Positions 1 to 8,465 of a stretch of DNA of 36,700 nt are shown here, piece after piece. A model generated the notes under the pieces. The model did not search any database and was not told the origin of the DNA. It saw only the letters and a list, made by a program, of their open reading frames with translations. The position numbers and the translations under genes are program-made. Numbering within the stretch: position 1 is the stretch's first letter; the number at the start of each line of letters is the position of its first letter. The stretch comes from Neoroseomonas soli. GTDB lineage: Bacteria; Pseudomonadota; Alphaproteobacteria; Acetobacterales; Acetobacteraceae. The stretch lies in NCBI RefSeq assembly GCF_018129065.1, contig NZ_JAAEDM010000050.1, forward strand, positions 1-36,700, given 5' to 3'.

Positions 1-2
1 GG

Positions 3-1394
3 GCGCCCACGGTGCCTGCGGTTCCGGCCACGCCGCCCACGGCGCAGGTGCCGGGCAAGCCTTCCGGCCCGCCTTCGGCCCAGGCTCCGGCCCCGGTCGC
101 GCCGGCCCCGCAGGCGCTGGCCCCGGTGCCCATCCCGCCGAACGAGCCGGCCGCCCTGACCCGGCTGCGCGGCCTGCTCGGCGCGGATGTCCGCCTCTCC
201 TACGGCTCGGCCGAGGCGCTGGACCAGGCCGGCGAGCAGGTCCGCATGACCGCCGTGGTGCTGGAACGGCCCGGCAGCCGCGCCACCATGGAGGACCTCC
301 GGATCAGCGGCCTGCGCCAGGACGGCGTGGCCGAGGCGGTCGCGCGCGGCTTCGCGACCGAGGAAGCCGGCACGCGCGTGCGCATCGGCATGATCCGCCT
401 CGCCGGCCTGACCGTGGCGCGCGACCCCGGCGGCGCGCCGCCCGACCCCGACAAGGTGCGGCTCGACGCGCTGCGCATCGAGGGGGTGGAGGCCACCGGC
501 ACGACGACCATGCGCCTCGCCGTCGCCTCGGTGGAGAATTGGGTGGCCGGACAGCCTTCCAGCGTGGCGCTGGAGGGGCTGGAACTCGGCGGCCTCGACG
601 GCGGCATCGTGGATGCGCTGAGCCTCGCTCGCTTCAGCATGACCGGGCTGGATTTCGGCACCACGCTCACCGCGCTGATGCGCCAGCAGACGCCGCCGAG
701 CCTGGTGGGGCGCGCGGCCGTCGAACTCGATGGGTTGCAGTTCACCGGCGGCGGGCGGCCGGTCGGTGCCCTGCGGGAGATGCGCGTCGGCGCGGATGTC
801 GCGCGCACCGACGGCAGCGGCACCGCCACGATCGCGTTGCGCGGCATCCGCGTGGAACCGCTGCCGATGATCGCCGACTGGCTGACGCGCTTCGGCTACC
901 AGGCGATCGAGGGCGAGATCACCGCCGACACCACCTATGACGGTGCCGGCGGGCGGATCGAGATCCGCAACCTGTCGGTCGCCGGCAACGAGGTGGGCAC
1001 GCTCTCCTTCGCGCTGGCGCTGGACGGGCTGACGCAGCAGCAGGCGCAGGCGTCCGACTTCTCCACCATGCGGCTGATCTCGGTGGGCGTGCGCTATGCG
1101 GACGCCTCGCTGTTCCGCCGCTTCATCGCCATGCAGGCGGCGGAGACACGCACGCCGGAACCGCAACTGCGCGAGCAGTTCGCCGCCATGGCCGGCGGTG
1201 CGCTGACGCAGCCCGGGGCCGCGGCGCTCGACCCCATCCGCGACGCGGTGCAGCGCTTCATCCGCGGTCAGGCGCAGACGGTGGAGATCCGCGCCAACCC
1301 GCCCCAGCCGGTGACGCTGCAGCAGATGCAGGGCGCGCCGCCGAGCCCGGCGGATGTCCAGCGCATCTTCGGCATCACCGCCGAGGCGCGCTGA
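3..1394 (+). CDS. Hypothetical protein, 5'-truncated by the window edge
   Basis: The frame is open from the first bases of the window to a TGA at 1392, so the true start probably lies upstream; a GTG at 12 is the first possible start inside the window. The visible part begins with about 45 residues of Pro/Ala-rich, low-complexity sequence, typical of a linker after a signal peptide or membrane anchor. About 400 residues follow with repeated short amphipathic strands (for example LRISGL, LRIEGV, LELGGL, IRNLSV), as in elongated beta-rich periplasmic proteins. I do not recognise the family. It has no cysteines and no obvious catalytic motif. A cell-envelope location is inferred from composition only. 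It converges on maeB. Confidence 0.6.
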   Translation, partial: APTVPAVPATPPTAQVPGKPSGPPSAQAPAPVAPAPQALAPVPIPPNEPAALTRLRGLLGADVRLSYGSAEALDQAGEQVRMTAVVLERPGSRATMEDLRISGLRQDGVAEAVARGFATEEAGTRVRIGMIRLAGLTVARDPGGAPPDPDKVRLDALRIEGVEATGTTTMRLAVASVENWVAGQPSSVALEGLELGGLDGGIVDALSLARFSMTGLDFGTTLTALMRQQTPPSLVGRAAVELDGLQFTGGGRPVGALREMRVGADVARTDGSGTATIALRGIRVEPLPMIADWLTRFGYQAIEGEITADTTYDGAGGRIEIRNLSVAGNEVGTLSFALALDGLTQQQAQASDFSTMRLISVGVRYADASLFRRFIAMQAAETRTPEPQLREQFAAMAGGALTQPGAAALDPIRDAVQRFIRGQAQTVEIRANPPQPVTLQQMQGAPPSPADVQRIFGITAEAR

Positions 1395-1399
1395 AGATC

Positions 1400-1429
1400 G
1401 CGGGAGGGGGCCGGGCGCTCCCCTCCCGC
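1400..1429. terminator. Convergent hairpin terminator between the hypothetical gene and maeB
   Basis: GCGGGAGGGG at 1400-1409 pairs perfectly with CCCCTCCCGC at 1420-1429 around a 10-nt loop. It lies in the 48-bp gap between two convergent stop codons, so it could serve both genes. There is no strong U-tract. Confidence 0.55.
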
Positions 1430-1442
1430 CCCCCCGAACGCC

Positions 1443-3716
1443 TTATGCGGCCGCGTTGGCCTGCGCGACCGCCAGCGCCGTCACGTTCAGGATGCCGCGC
1501 GCGGTCACGCTCGGCACCAGCACGTGGATCGGCTTGTTCATCCCGAGCAGCAGCGGGCCGAGCTGCAACCCGTCCGTCGCCGCCTTCACCAGGTTGAAGG
1601 CGATGTTGGCGGCGTCGATCCCAGGCATGACCAGCAGGTTCGCCGCCCCCTCCAGCGGGCTGTCGGGCACGGCGCGGGCGCGGATGGCCGGGATGAGCGC
1701 GGCGTCGGCATGCATCTCGCCGTCCACCTCCAGCTCCGGGTCCTGCCTGTGGATCAGCGCCAGCGCCTGCCGCATGCGCCGGGCCGAGGGCGCGTGGGAG
1801 GCACCGAAGGAGGAATGCGACAGCAGCGCCACCTTGGGCGTGATGCCGAAGGTCCGTACCTGCTCGGCGGCGAGCAGCGTCATCTCCGCGATCTGCTCGG
1901 CGCTCGGCTCCAGGCAGAGATGCGTATCGACGACGAAGAGATGGTCGCCCGTGCGCGTGATGAGCCCCGAGAGCGCATAGACACGACCGACATCATCGCG
2001 CTTGCCGATGATGTCGAGCACGTGCCGCCACTGCCCCATCCAGTCGCCGGTCCCGCCGCAGATGGCGGCATCCACATGGCCGGCTTCCAGCAGCAGGGAA
2101 GCGGCGACGGCGGCGCGCGTCCTGACGCGCTTGGCCGCGGCATCCGGCGGCGTGCCGCGGCGGCCGACCTTGAGGCGGTACAGCTCGGTGAGCGGGCCGA
2201 ACACCTCGGCATCGGCGGTGGGATCGAGCACGCACACGCTCTCGCCGAGGTCCATGCGCAGGCCGAGGGCCTTCACCTTCGCCTCGATCACGGCGCGGCG
2301 GCCGACCAGGATCGGCTCGGCGATGCCGTCATCCACCACGGTCTGCACGGCGCGCAGGGTGCGCTCGTCCTCGCCCTCGGCATAGGCGACGCGGCGGGGG
2401 CGCTTGCGCGCGGCCTCGAAGACCGGGCGCATCAGGTTGCCGGAGCGGAAGACGTTGCGCTCCAGTTCCCGGCGATAGGCGGCGAAGTCGGCAATGGGTC
2501 GCGTGGCGACACCGCTGTCCATCGCCGCCCTGGCGACGGCCGGCGCGATCTCGAGGATCAGGCGCGGGTCGAAGGGCTTGGGGATAATGTAGTCGGGGCC
2601 GAAGACCGGCGCCTGCCCGCCATAGGCGGCGGCGACGACTTCCGAGGCCTCGACGCGCGCCAGCGCCGCGATGGCGTCGGCGGTCGCGATCTTCATCGCC
2701 TCGTTGATCGTCGTCGCGCCGACGTCGAGCGCGCCGCGGAAGATGAAGGGGAAGCAGAGGACGTTGTTGACCTGGTTCGGGTAGTCGGTGCGGCCGGTCG
2801 CCACGATCGCGTCGGGGCGGGCGGCCCGGACGGCCTCGGGCAGGATCTCGGGTTCCGGGTTGGCGAGCGCCAGGACCAGCGGCTTCGGCGCCAGGTGCTT
2901 CAGCCATTCGGGCTTGAGCACGCGCGGGGCGGAGAGGCCGAGGAAGACGTCGGCGCCTGGCAGAGCGTCCTCCAGCGTGCGGGCTTCCGTCACGCGCGCC
3001 CACTTCGCCTTGTAGGGATCGAGGTCGTTGCGCCCGGCATGCACCACGCCGCCGATGTCGCAGATCGTGACGTTCTCCCGCTTCAGCCCCATCGAGACGA
3101 GCAGGTCGAGGCAGGCGAGCGCGGCGGCGCCCCCGCCGGTGTTGACGAGCTTGACGTCCTCCAGCCGCTTCCCCTGCACCAGCAGGCCGTTGCGCACCGC
3201 GGCGGCGACGATGATGGCCGTGCCGTGCTGGTCGTCGTGGAAGACCGGGATCTTCATCCGCCCGCGCAGGGTGCGCTCGATGATGAAGCACTCAGGGGCC
3301 TTGATGTCCTCGAGGTTGATGGCCCCGAAGGAGGGTTCCAGCGCGGCGATGATCTCGATGAGCTTGTCCGGATCGCGTTCCTCGATCTCGATGTCGATGG
3401 AATCGATGCCGGCGAATTTCTTGAAGAGGACCGCCTTGCCTTCCATCACCGGCTTCGAGGCCAGCGCGCCGATGGCGCCGAGGCCGAGCACCGCCGTGCC
3501 GTTGGTGATGACGGCGACCATGTTGCCGCGGGTCGTGTAGTCGTAGGCGGCGGCGGGGTCGGCCGCAATCGCCTCGCAGGCCGCGGCGACGCCGGGGGAA
3601 TAGGCCAGGCCCAGGTCGCGTTGCGTGGCCATGCGCTTGGTCGGCTCGACGGCCAGCTTCCCGGGGCGCGGGAACCGGTGGTAGTCGAGCGCGGCGCGGC
3701 GGAAATCCTCGTCCAT
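1443..3716 (-). CDS. maeB: NADP-dependent malic enzyme with phosphotransacetylase-like domain
   Basis: 757 residues, the usual length for MaeB-type malic enzymes, which oxidatively decarboxylate malate to pyruvate with NADP in the cytoplasm. The N-terminal part carries the malic-enzyme signature: AYSPGVAAACE near residues 38-48 (catalytic Tyr39), Lys94 in GKAVLFKKF, HDDQHGTA at 160-167, and a dinucleotide loop at 192-199 (NTGGGAAA in place of the more common GAGAA form, still G-x-G-x-x-A). From about residue 430 a phosphotransacetylase-like domain follows (VAYAEGEDERTLRA); in this family it is usually regulatory rather than catalytic. The ATG at 3716 is chosen because GGAGGTG lies just upstream and the protein then begins at the conserved MDEDFRRAAL; the open frame upstream to 4064 has no family similarity. 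Confidence 0.95.
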   Translation of the reverse strand: MDEDFRRAALDYHRFPRPGKLAVEPTKRMATQRDLGLAYSPGVAAACEAIAADPAAAYDYTTRGNMVAVITNGTAVLGLGAIGALASKPVMEGKAVLFKKFAGIDSIDIEIEERDPDKLIEIIAALEPSFGAINLEDIKAPECFIIERTLRGRMKIPVFHDDQHGTAIIVAAAVRNGLLVQGKRLEDVKLVNTGGGAAALACLDLLVSMGLKRENVTICDIGGVVHAGRNDLDPYKAKWARVTEARTLEDALPGADVFLGLSAPRVLKPEWLKHLAPKPLVLALANPEPEILPEAVRAARPDAIVATGRTDYPNQVNNVLCFPFIFRGALDVGATTINEAMKIATADAIAALARVEASEVVAAAYGGQAPVFGPDYIIPKPFDPRLILEIAPAVARAAMDSGVATRPIADFAAYRRELERNVFRSGNLMRPVFEAARKRPRRVAYAEGEDERTLRAVQTVVDDGIAEPILVGRRAVIEAKVKALGLRMDLGESVCVLDPTADAEVFGPLTELYRLKVGRRGTPPDAAAKRVRTRAAVAASLLLEAGHVDAAICGGTGDWMGQWRHVLDIIGKRDDVGRVYALSGLITRTGDHLFVVDTHLCLEPSAEQIAEMTLLAAEQVRTFGITPKVALLSHSSFGASHAPSARRMRQALALIHRQDPELEVDGEMHADAALIPAIRARAVPDSPLEGAANLLVMPGIDAANIAFNLVKAATDGLQLGPLLLGMNKPIHVLVPSVTARGILNVTALAVAQANAAA

Positions 3717-3974
3717 CAGGGCACCTCCGGGGGCGAGGGTAGAGGCTTTCGCGCCGGTGTGGCAGGGGCCGGGGCGGATTCCTCCCTCGCCCGCCCGCGG
3801 CCGGAAGGCGGAAGGGCGTCCATGCCGGGGTGGCGGCCGGCGACGCGCCGGCGGCATGCGCCACGATCGCGGCACGCGCCTGCCCCCGCGCACCATTCGC
3901 GCGGCAAGCGACGGACCGCGGCCCGGCCGGCCCGCCCGCCACGAAGGGCCGGCAACGCCGCGGGAACGCAATGA

Positions 3975-4003
3975 TTCCCTCGGCCACCCGACGGGCCTAT
4001 CCT
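3975..4003 (+). promoter_or_regulatory. Weak candidate promoter for the HTH/TPR gene
   Basis: TTCCCT (3975-3980) and TATCCT (3998-4003) are spaced by 17 bp. The -35 match is poor. It lies in the 346-bp divergent gap 3717-4062, which otherwise holds only the maeB Shine-Dalgarno sequence next to 3716 and GC-rich sequence in which I see no gene. Confidence 0.25.
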
Positions 4004-4062
4004 GTTCGCCGGATCGCCATCGCCTCGATGGCGCGGGCGGACGAAGGCGGGCGGCTTCGTGC

Positions 4063-5499
4063 ATGGACGACAGGCGGCAGGTCGCGCGGATCGTCAGGGA
4101 CTACCTCGCCCGCGAGCGCATCTCGCGGGAGGAGTTCGCGCACCGCACGCGCCTCGGCCGCTCCACCGTTGACAAGCTGCTGGTCGGGCTGTTCTCCGAC
4201 CGCACCCTGGCCGTGGTGGAAGGCACCACCGGGCTGACGCTGCGCGGGCCCGTCGCCGCCCCTGCCCTGCCGGACGTGGCGCCCGGCGCGGCGCCGGCGA
4301 TCGGCGGCGACGACGCGGCCCCGTCCATCGCCGTGCTGCCCTTCGCCTTCATGGGCGAGGCCGGCGCGCAGGACTGGCTGGCGGACGGCATCGCCGAGGA
4401 CATCACCACCGACCTCGCGCGCCTGCGCTGGCTCTTCGTCATCGCCCGCAATTCCACCTTCACCTACAAGGGCCGCGCGGTGGACGTGCGGGAGGTCGCG
4501 CGCGACCTCGGCGTCCGCTACGTGCTCGAAGGCAGCGTGCGCGTCGCCGGCGCGCGGGTGCGCGTCACCGGGCAGCTGGTCGATGCCGGCACCGGGCGGC
4601 ACATCTGGGCCGAGCGCTACGACCGCGAGCTCGCCGACATCTTCGCGGTGCAGGACGAGATCACCCGCAGCGTCGTCGCCGCCATCGAGCCGCACCTCTA
4701 TGCCGAGGAAGGCTTCCGCGCCGCCTCCCGCCCAACGGGGAACCTCTCCGCCTGGGGGCTCGCGGTGCGGGCGATGGGGCTGATCAACAAGGTCGGCAAG
4801 CGACAGAACGAGGAGGCGCGGCGGCTGCTGGAAGCGGCGATCGCCCTCGAACCGAACTACGCCCGCGCCCATGCGCTGCTCGCCTGGTCGGCCTGGTGGG
4901 CGGCGCTCTGCTACTGGTGGCCGGACAATGCGGAGGGCTACCGCGTCGCCGCGCGCCAGGCGGCGAAGGCGGTGGCGCTCGATCCGGCCGAGCCCTGGGC
5001 ACGCATGGCGCACGGCATCTGCCTGTCCACCGTGCGGCAGCACGAGGCGGGGCTGGTGGAACTGCGCGCGGCGCTCGACCTCAATCCCTGCTTCGCACTC
5101 GGGCGCACGATGCATGGCTGGGGGCTGCTGCGCACCGGGCGGATGGAGGAAGCGATCGGGGAAACGGGCCTCGCGCTGCGCCTCAGCCCGATGGACAGCT
5201 TCGCGGGGATCTACACGGCGATCCACGGCCTCGCGCTGCTCGGCGCGCGGCGCTTCGAGGAGGCGCTGCCGCATCTGCGCGCCTCGGTGGCGGGCTTCGC
5301 GGAATACTTCGGCCCCTACAACACGCTGATCTCCTGCTGCGGTCATCTCGGCCGCATCGAGGAGGCACGCGACTGCATCGCCGCGCGCAACCGCATGGGG
5401 CCGCCGATCAGCGTCGGGGTGCTGAGGAGGAACCTGGCAGGCTTCGCGCATGCCAATGTCTTCATCGAAGGCCTGGTGAAGGCCGGCGTGCCGGAATGA
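4063..5499 (+). CDS. HTH / TolB-like / TPR-repeat protein
   Basis: 478 residues from the ATG at 4063. Residues 1-60 look like a Cro/XRE-type helix-turn-helix (EEFAHRTRLGRSTVDKLL near 24-41). A Pro/Ala linker leads to a block starting SIAVLPF at 88-94, with DWLADGIAEDITTDLARL and YVLEGSVR; this is the TolB-N-like domain commonly found between an N-terminal signalling or DNA-binding domain and TPRs in alphaproteobacterial adenylate-cyclase-like and CadC-like proteins. The rest, from about residue 230, is helical tetratricopeptide repeats. No cyclase catalytic domain is present, so the role is probably transcriptional or protein-protein sensing. It is divergent from maeB and 147 bp upstream of the cytochrome c gene; regulation of either neighbour is only a guess. 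Confidence 0.8.
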   Translation: MDDRRQVARIVRDYLARERISREEFAHRTRLGRSTVDKLLVGLFSDRTLAVVEGTTGLTLRGPVAAPALPDVAPGAAPAIGGDDAAPSIAVLPFAFMGEAGAQDWLADGIAEDITTDLARLRWLFVIARNSTFTYKGRAVDVREVARDLGVRYVLEGSVRVAGARVRVTGQLVDAGTGRHIWAERYDRELADIFAVQDEITRSVVAAIEPHLYAEEGFRAASRPTGNLSAWGLAVRAMGLINKVGKRQNEEARRLLEAAIALEPNYARAHALLAWSAWWAALCYWWPDNAEGYRVAARQAAKAVALDPAEPWARMAHGICLSTVRQHEAGLVELRAALDLNPCFALGRTMHGWGLLRTGRMEEAIGETGLALRLSPMDSFAGIYTAIHGLALLGARRFEEALPHLRASVAGFAEYFGPYNTLISCCGHLGRIEEARDCIAARNRMGPPISVGVLRRNLAGFAHANVFIEGLVKAGVPE

Positions 5500-5543
5500 G
5501 GACCGCCGCGGCCATGTGACCGGGGTCACCGGCGGGAAGACTT

Positions 5544-5590
5544 CCGGAAAGTGCCGGAAAACTCCGGCGATGGCTCCGGAAAGGTCCGGT
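5544..5590. repeat. CCGGAAA short repeats upstream of the cytochrome c gene
   Basis: CCGGAAA occurs at 5544-5550, 5554-5560 and 5576-5582, with related CCGGCG at 5564 and TCCGGT at 5585. The first copy sits in the palindrome TTCCGGAA. The block lies in the 147-bp gap before the cytochrome c start, where an operator would be expected. No known regulator is matched. Confidence 0.4.
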
Positions 5591-5646
5591 CGCGAGATTG
5601 GCGCCACCGCGAGGGCCGAGCCCTCCCGCACCGAGGAGCGCCGTTG

Positions 5647-6153
5647 ATGACCAGTATCCTGAGCCGTGCCGCCGTCGCCGCCGCCCTGTTCGCCGCCACC
5701 CCGGTGGCCGCGCAGCAGGCTCCGGGCGGGCCGAATGCGCGCGGCGAATACCTCGCGCGCATCATGGATTGCGGCGGCTGCCACACCGGCGGCGCGCTGG
5801 CGGGCCAACCAGATCCGCGGCTGCACCTCGCGGGGTCGGGCATCGGCTTCGGCATTCCCGATCTCGGCGTCTTCTATCCGCCCAACCTGACGCCGGACCG
5901 CGAGACCGGCATCGGCGCCTGGAGCGAGGCGGACATCATGCGCGCGGTGCGCACCGGCGAGCGACCGGACGGGCGAATCCTGGCGCCGGTGATGCCCTGG
6001 CATTCCTATGCCGCGCTCAACGACACCGATGCCCGCGCGCTGGCGCGCTACCTGCGCAGCCTGCCGCCGGTCCGCAACGAGGTTCCGCGCATGGTGGGCG
6101 CGAGCGAGACGCCCACCGCGCCGTATCTGAGCGTCGTCGTCCCCGGGCGCTGA
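5647..6153 (+). CDS. Secreted monoheme cytochrome c
   Basis: 168 residues. Residues 1-22 form a signal peptide ending VAAQQ, so the mature protein is periplasmic. One heme-attachment motif CGGCH lies at 42-46, and Met116 in VMPWHSY is a plausible axial ligand. The overall form (NLTPDRETGIG, AWSEADIMRAVRTG, ALARYLRSL) resembles the small cytochromes c that serve as electron acceptors or subunits for periplasmic dehydrogenases. GAGGAG at 5633-5638 gives an 8-nt spacing to the ATG at 5647; an in-frame TTG at 5644 is less likely. It is the first gene of a rightward cluster whose next member is also exported, so it may carry electrons for that protein, but no dehydrogenase is visible. Confidence 0.85.
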   Translation: MTSILSRAAVAAALFAATPVAAQQAPGGPNARGEYLARIMDCGGCHTGGALAGQPDPRLHLAGSGIGFGIPDLGVFYPPNLTPDRETGIGAWSEADIMRAVRTGERPDGRILAPVMPWHSYAALNDTDARALARYLRSLPPVRNEVPRMVGASETPTAPYLSVVVPGR

Positions 6154-6180
6154 TCGCGCCCCTGTTGGAGGAGGATCACC

Positions 6181-6843
6181 ATGGCCAGGACTATCGGGAT
6201 CGATCACGCCGGCATCCGGAAGGGCGTGCTTCTCACCGCGGCCATCCTGGCCGCGGGCCTCGCCGCGAGCGCCCCCACCACGGCCATGGGGCAGGGCGGG
6301 CACATGGCGCAGCACCGGGCCTCGGGGCCGATCCGCGCGCCGAACCTGCCGCCCGAACTCGCCGCGGTGCGCGACGCGCTGGAGAGGTACCAGGACCCGC
6401 GCGCCGCGATCCGCGGGGGCTACCTCTCGACGCTGGGTTGCGTGGAATATCCGGTGGGCGGGATGGGGGTGCATTTCCTCAACCCCGCGCTGATCGGGCC
6501 CACGGCGGACCCGATGCGCCCGCAGATCCTGGTCTATGAGCCCGGGCCGGGCGGCACCCTGCGCCTGGTCGCCGCCGAATGGTTCATCCCGCTGGCGACC
6601 GGCGTGGCCGAGCGCCCGACCCTCTTCGGCCGCCCCTTCGACGGGCCGATGGAAGGGCATGAGCCGCTGATGCCGCGCGAACTGCACCACTACGACCTGC
6701 ATGTCTGGCTGTGGAAGGAGAACCCGGCGGGGATGTTCAACTCGACCAACCCCGACGTCGGCTGCGCGGGCCACGCATTTGCCGAGATGGAACAGCCGCC
6801 GGCCACGGTCGCGCACACGCACCAGGCCCCCGCAACCCGGTGA
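6181..6843 (+). CDS. Exported protein of unknown function
   Basis: 220 residues, preceded by the strong ribosome-binding site GGAGGAGG (6167-6174). A hydrophobic stretch at about 15-30 after Arg/Lys suggests a signal peptide or anchor. The mature part is rich in His, Pro and Met. It contains GCVEYPVGGMGVHFLNP, a second conserved-looking block ELHHYDLHVWLW, and then NPAGMFNSTNPDVGC, leaving two cysteines that could pair. The clustered His residues could bind metal, but I cannot assign a fold or reaction. It begins 27 bp after the cytochrome c gene and 15 bp before the glutathione transferase gene, so one transcript is likely. Confidence 0.7.
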   Translation: MARTIGIDHAGIRKGVLLTAAILAAGLAASAPTTAMGQGGHMAQHRASGPIRAPNLPPELAAVRDALERYQDPRAAIRGGYLSTLGCVEYPVGGMGVHFLNPALIGPTADPMRPQILVYEPGPGGTLRLVAAEWFIPLATGVAERPTLFGRPFDGPMEGHEPLMPRELHHYDLHVWLWKENPAGMFNSTNPDVGCAGHAFAEMEQPPATVAHTHQAPATR

Positions 6844-6858
6844 GGGAGGAGACGAACC

Positions 6859-7524
6859 ATGAAGCTCCATTTCTTCGACGGCTCCACGACCTGCCGTCCG
6901 ATCGTGATGCTCGCGCATGAGGCGGGCGTCCCGCTGGAACTCGTGCCGGTGAACCTTCTCGCCGGCGAGCACATGCAGCCGGACTACCTGGCGAAGAACC
7001 CCAACGGGAAGGTGCCGCTGCTCGATGACAACGGTTTCCTGCTGACGGAATCCTCCGCGATCCTGAAGTACATCGCCGAGGTTTCCCACTCGCCCGCCTA
7101 TCCGTCGGATCCGCAGGGGCGCGCGCGCGTCAACTCGCAGATGGACTGGTTCAACACCGGCTTCTACCGCTGCTTCGCCTACGGCGTGGTCTATCCCGAC
7201 GTGATGCCGCACACGGCCTACCCACCCGCGGCGCAGGAGGTGGTGACCGCCGCCGCGCGGCAGGAGGCGCAGTCGATGCTGCGCATCCTGAACGACCATA
7301 TGCTGACAGATGCCGGGGCCTACCTCGGCGGCACGCAGCCCAACCTCGCGGACTTCCTCGGTGTCGCCTTCACCACGATCGGCGAGATGGTCGGCCATGA
7401 CTTCTCCGACCATCGCCGGGTGGTGCGCTGGATCGCGGCGATGAAGGCGCGGCCGTCCTGGGCCGCGGCGAATGGCGGCTTCGAGGCCTGGCGCGACGCC
7501 ACGCTGGCGCGGAGGGCCGCGTGA
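6859..7524 (+). CDS. Glutathione S-transferase family protein
   Basis: 221 residues with the canonical two-domain GST layout. The thioredoxin-like N-terminal domain begins MKLHFFDGSTTCRPI, giving Ser9 or Cys12 as the candidate thiol-activating residue. It has the cis-Pro segment NGKVPLL and the glutathione gamma-glutamyl-binding TESSAI at 63-68. An all-helical C-terminal domain follows, with LGGTQPNLADFLGVAF matching the conserved N-capping region. Known members conjugate or isomerise electrophiles with glutathione in the cytoplasm; the substrate here is unknown. GAGGGAGGAG precedes the ATG. The stop codon overlaps the next start by one base (TGATG), indicating coupling to the VOC protein. 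Confidence 0.9.
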   Translation: MKLHFFDGSTTCRPIVMLAHEAGVPLELVPVNLLAGEHMQPDYLAKNPNGKVPLLDDNGFLLTESSAILKYIAEVSHSPAYPSDPQGRARVNSQMDWFNTGFYRCFAYGVVYPDVMPHTAYPPAAQEVVTAAARQEAQSMLRILNDHMLTDAGAYLGGTQPNLADFLGVAFTTIGEMVGHDFSDHRRVVRWIAAMKARPSWAAANGGFEAWRDATLARRAA

Positions 7525-8027
7525 TGGACACCCCGGCGCCCGTGAGGGCCTTCCACCACGTCGCCTACCGCTGCGGCGATTCCGGTGCGACGCGACGCTT
7601 CTACGAGGATTTCCTCGGCCTGCCGCTGGCCGAGGCCTTCGTCATCGAGCAGACCAAGACCGGTCGCGCGACTTCCGTGCTGCATTCCTTCTATCGCCTG
7701 GGGGACGGCACATTCCTGGCGTTCTTCGAGGTGCCGGACAGCCCCTTCCCCTTCAAGGCGCAGCACGATTTCGACCTGCATGTCGCGATGGAGGTCGCGC
7801 CCGAGGCGCTGGAACCGATGCTCGCCCGCGGGCGCGCGGCGGGGATCGAGACGCGCGGCCCGGCGGATCATGGCGTCATGCGTTCGATCTACTTCCGTGA
7901 TCCCGACGGCTACGTGGTGGAACTCACCGCCAAGACGCCATCGCACGACGCGGCGATGGACCCGGCGCGCAACGGCGCGCGGGACAGGCTCGAGGCCTGG
8001 CAGCGCCGCAAGGCCACGGCCGCCTGA
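7524..8027 (+). CDS. VOC (glyoxalase/dioxygenase) superfamily protein
   Basis: 167 residues from the ATG at 7524, which overlaps the GST stop; a GTG at 7521 is the alternative start. It has the vicinal-oxygen-chelate pattern of two beta-alpha-beta-beta-beta modules, with likely metal ligands in FHHVAYR (His11/12), FFEVPD, DLHVAME and YVVELT near the end. FYEDFLGLPLAEA and SIYFRDPDGYVVEL are typical family stretches. Members include glyoxalase I, extradiol dioxygenases and epimerases. The adjacent GST would fit a glutathione-dependent step, but the substrate is not predictable. Confidence 0.85.
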   Translation: MDTPAPVRAFHHVAYRCGDSGATRRFYEDFLGLPLAEAFVIEQTKTGRATSVLHSFYRLGDGTFLAFFEVPDSPFPFKAQHDFDLHVAMEVAPEALEPMLARGRAAGIETRGPADHGVMRSIYFRDPDGYVVELTAKTPSHDAAMDPARNGARDRLEAWQRRKATAA

Positions 8028-8103
8028 CGAACGAAGCCCGGCCCCCGCGGCGTGCGGCGCAGGGGCCGGGACGAAACCCCGCACGGATCCCGAGGACGGA
8101 CCC

Positions 8104-8457
8104 ATGCTGACCACGAACGACAATCGCCCCGCGCCCACGCGGGAGGACCTGTTCGGCCCCCTGCGGCCGCCCCGGCACGAAACCCTGCGGCACCTGCTGC
8201 AGGCGCTGCTGACGGAGGAGGAGTTGCGCGCGCTGGAAGGCAGGATGCTCGCGGCGATCCCGCTGCTGCGGGCGCAGGCCATCCTGACGCTGATGCTGCC
8301 GGCGATGAGCGCACCGGAACGCGCGGCCTTCGTGGCCGAGGCCCGCGCCGTGGCGGAGGACGACTCGGTGGCGGCGGTGATCGAGGGCGCGGCGAAGATC
8401 AGCCTGGCGCCGGAGCAGTGGCACGACCTGCAGAAACGACTCGCCCTGGCGGCCTGA
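8104..8457 (+). CDS. Small helical protein of unknown function
   Basis: 117 residues, ATG at 8104 after GAGGAC. It is almost entirely predicted helix, Ala/Leu/Glu-rich and free of Cys. The second half (MLPAMSAPERAAFVAEAR, then SLAPEQWHDL) resembles the helical tail seen after hemerythrin-type domains in some proteobacterial proteins, but the iron-binding His/Glu motifs of a hemerythrin core are absent. This is a loose resemblance, not an assignment. It ends the cluster 5647-8457 and sits 76 bp after the VOC gene. Confidence 0.6.
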   Translation: MLTTNDNRPAPTREDLFGPLRPPRHETLRHLLQALLTEEELRALEGRMLAAIPLLRAQAILTLMLPAMSAPERAAFVAEARAVAEDDSVAAVIEGAAKISLAPEQWHDLQKRLALAA

Positions 8458-8465
8458 CGGGGAAT

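Noticed and set aside
1524..3974. A long forward open frame of about 816 codons
   Set aside because: It is antisense to maeB, which has full family motifs; the translated composition is typical of an antisense shadow.
3717..4064. Extended N-terminus of the malic enzyme
   Set aside because: The extra 116 codons are Arg/Pro-rich with no similarity, and the Shine-Dalgarno and conserved N-terminus fix the start at 3716.
3997..7413. A very long open frame (over 1,100 codons) on the reverse strand
   Set aside because: It runs antisense to the HTH/TPR, cytochrome c, secreted-protein and GST genes, all with recognisable domains or export and start signals; its translation is Arg/Gly/His-rich and low in motifs, as expected from a high-G+C third-position shadow.
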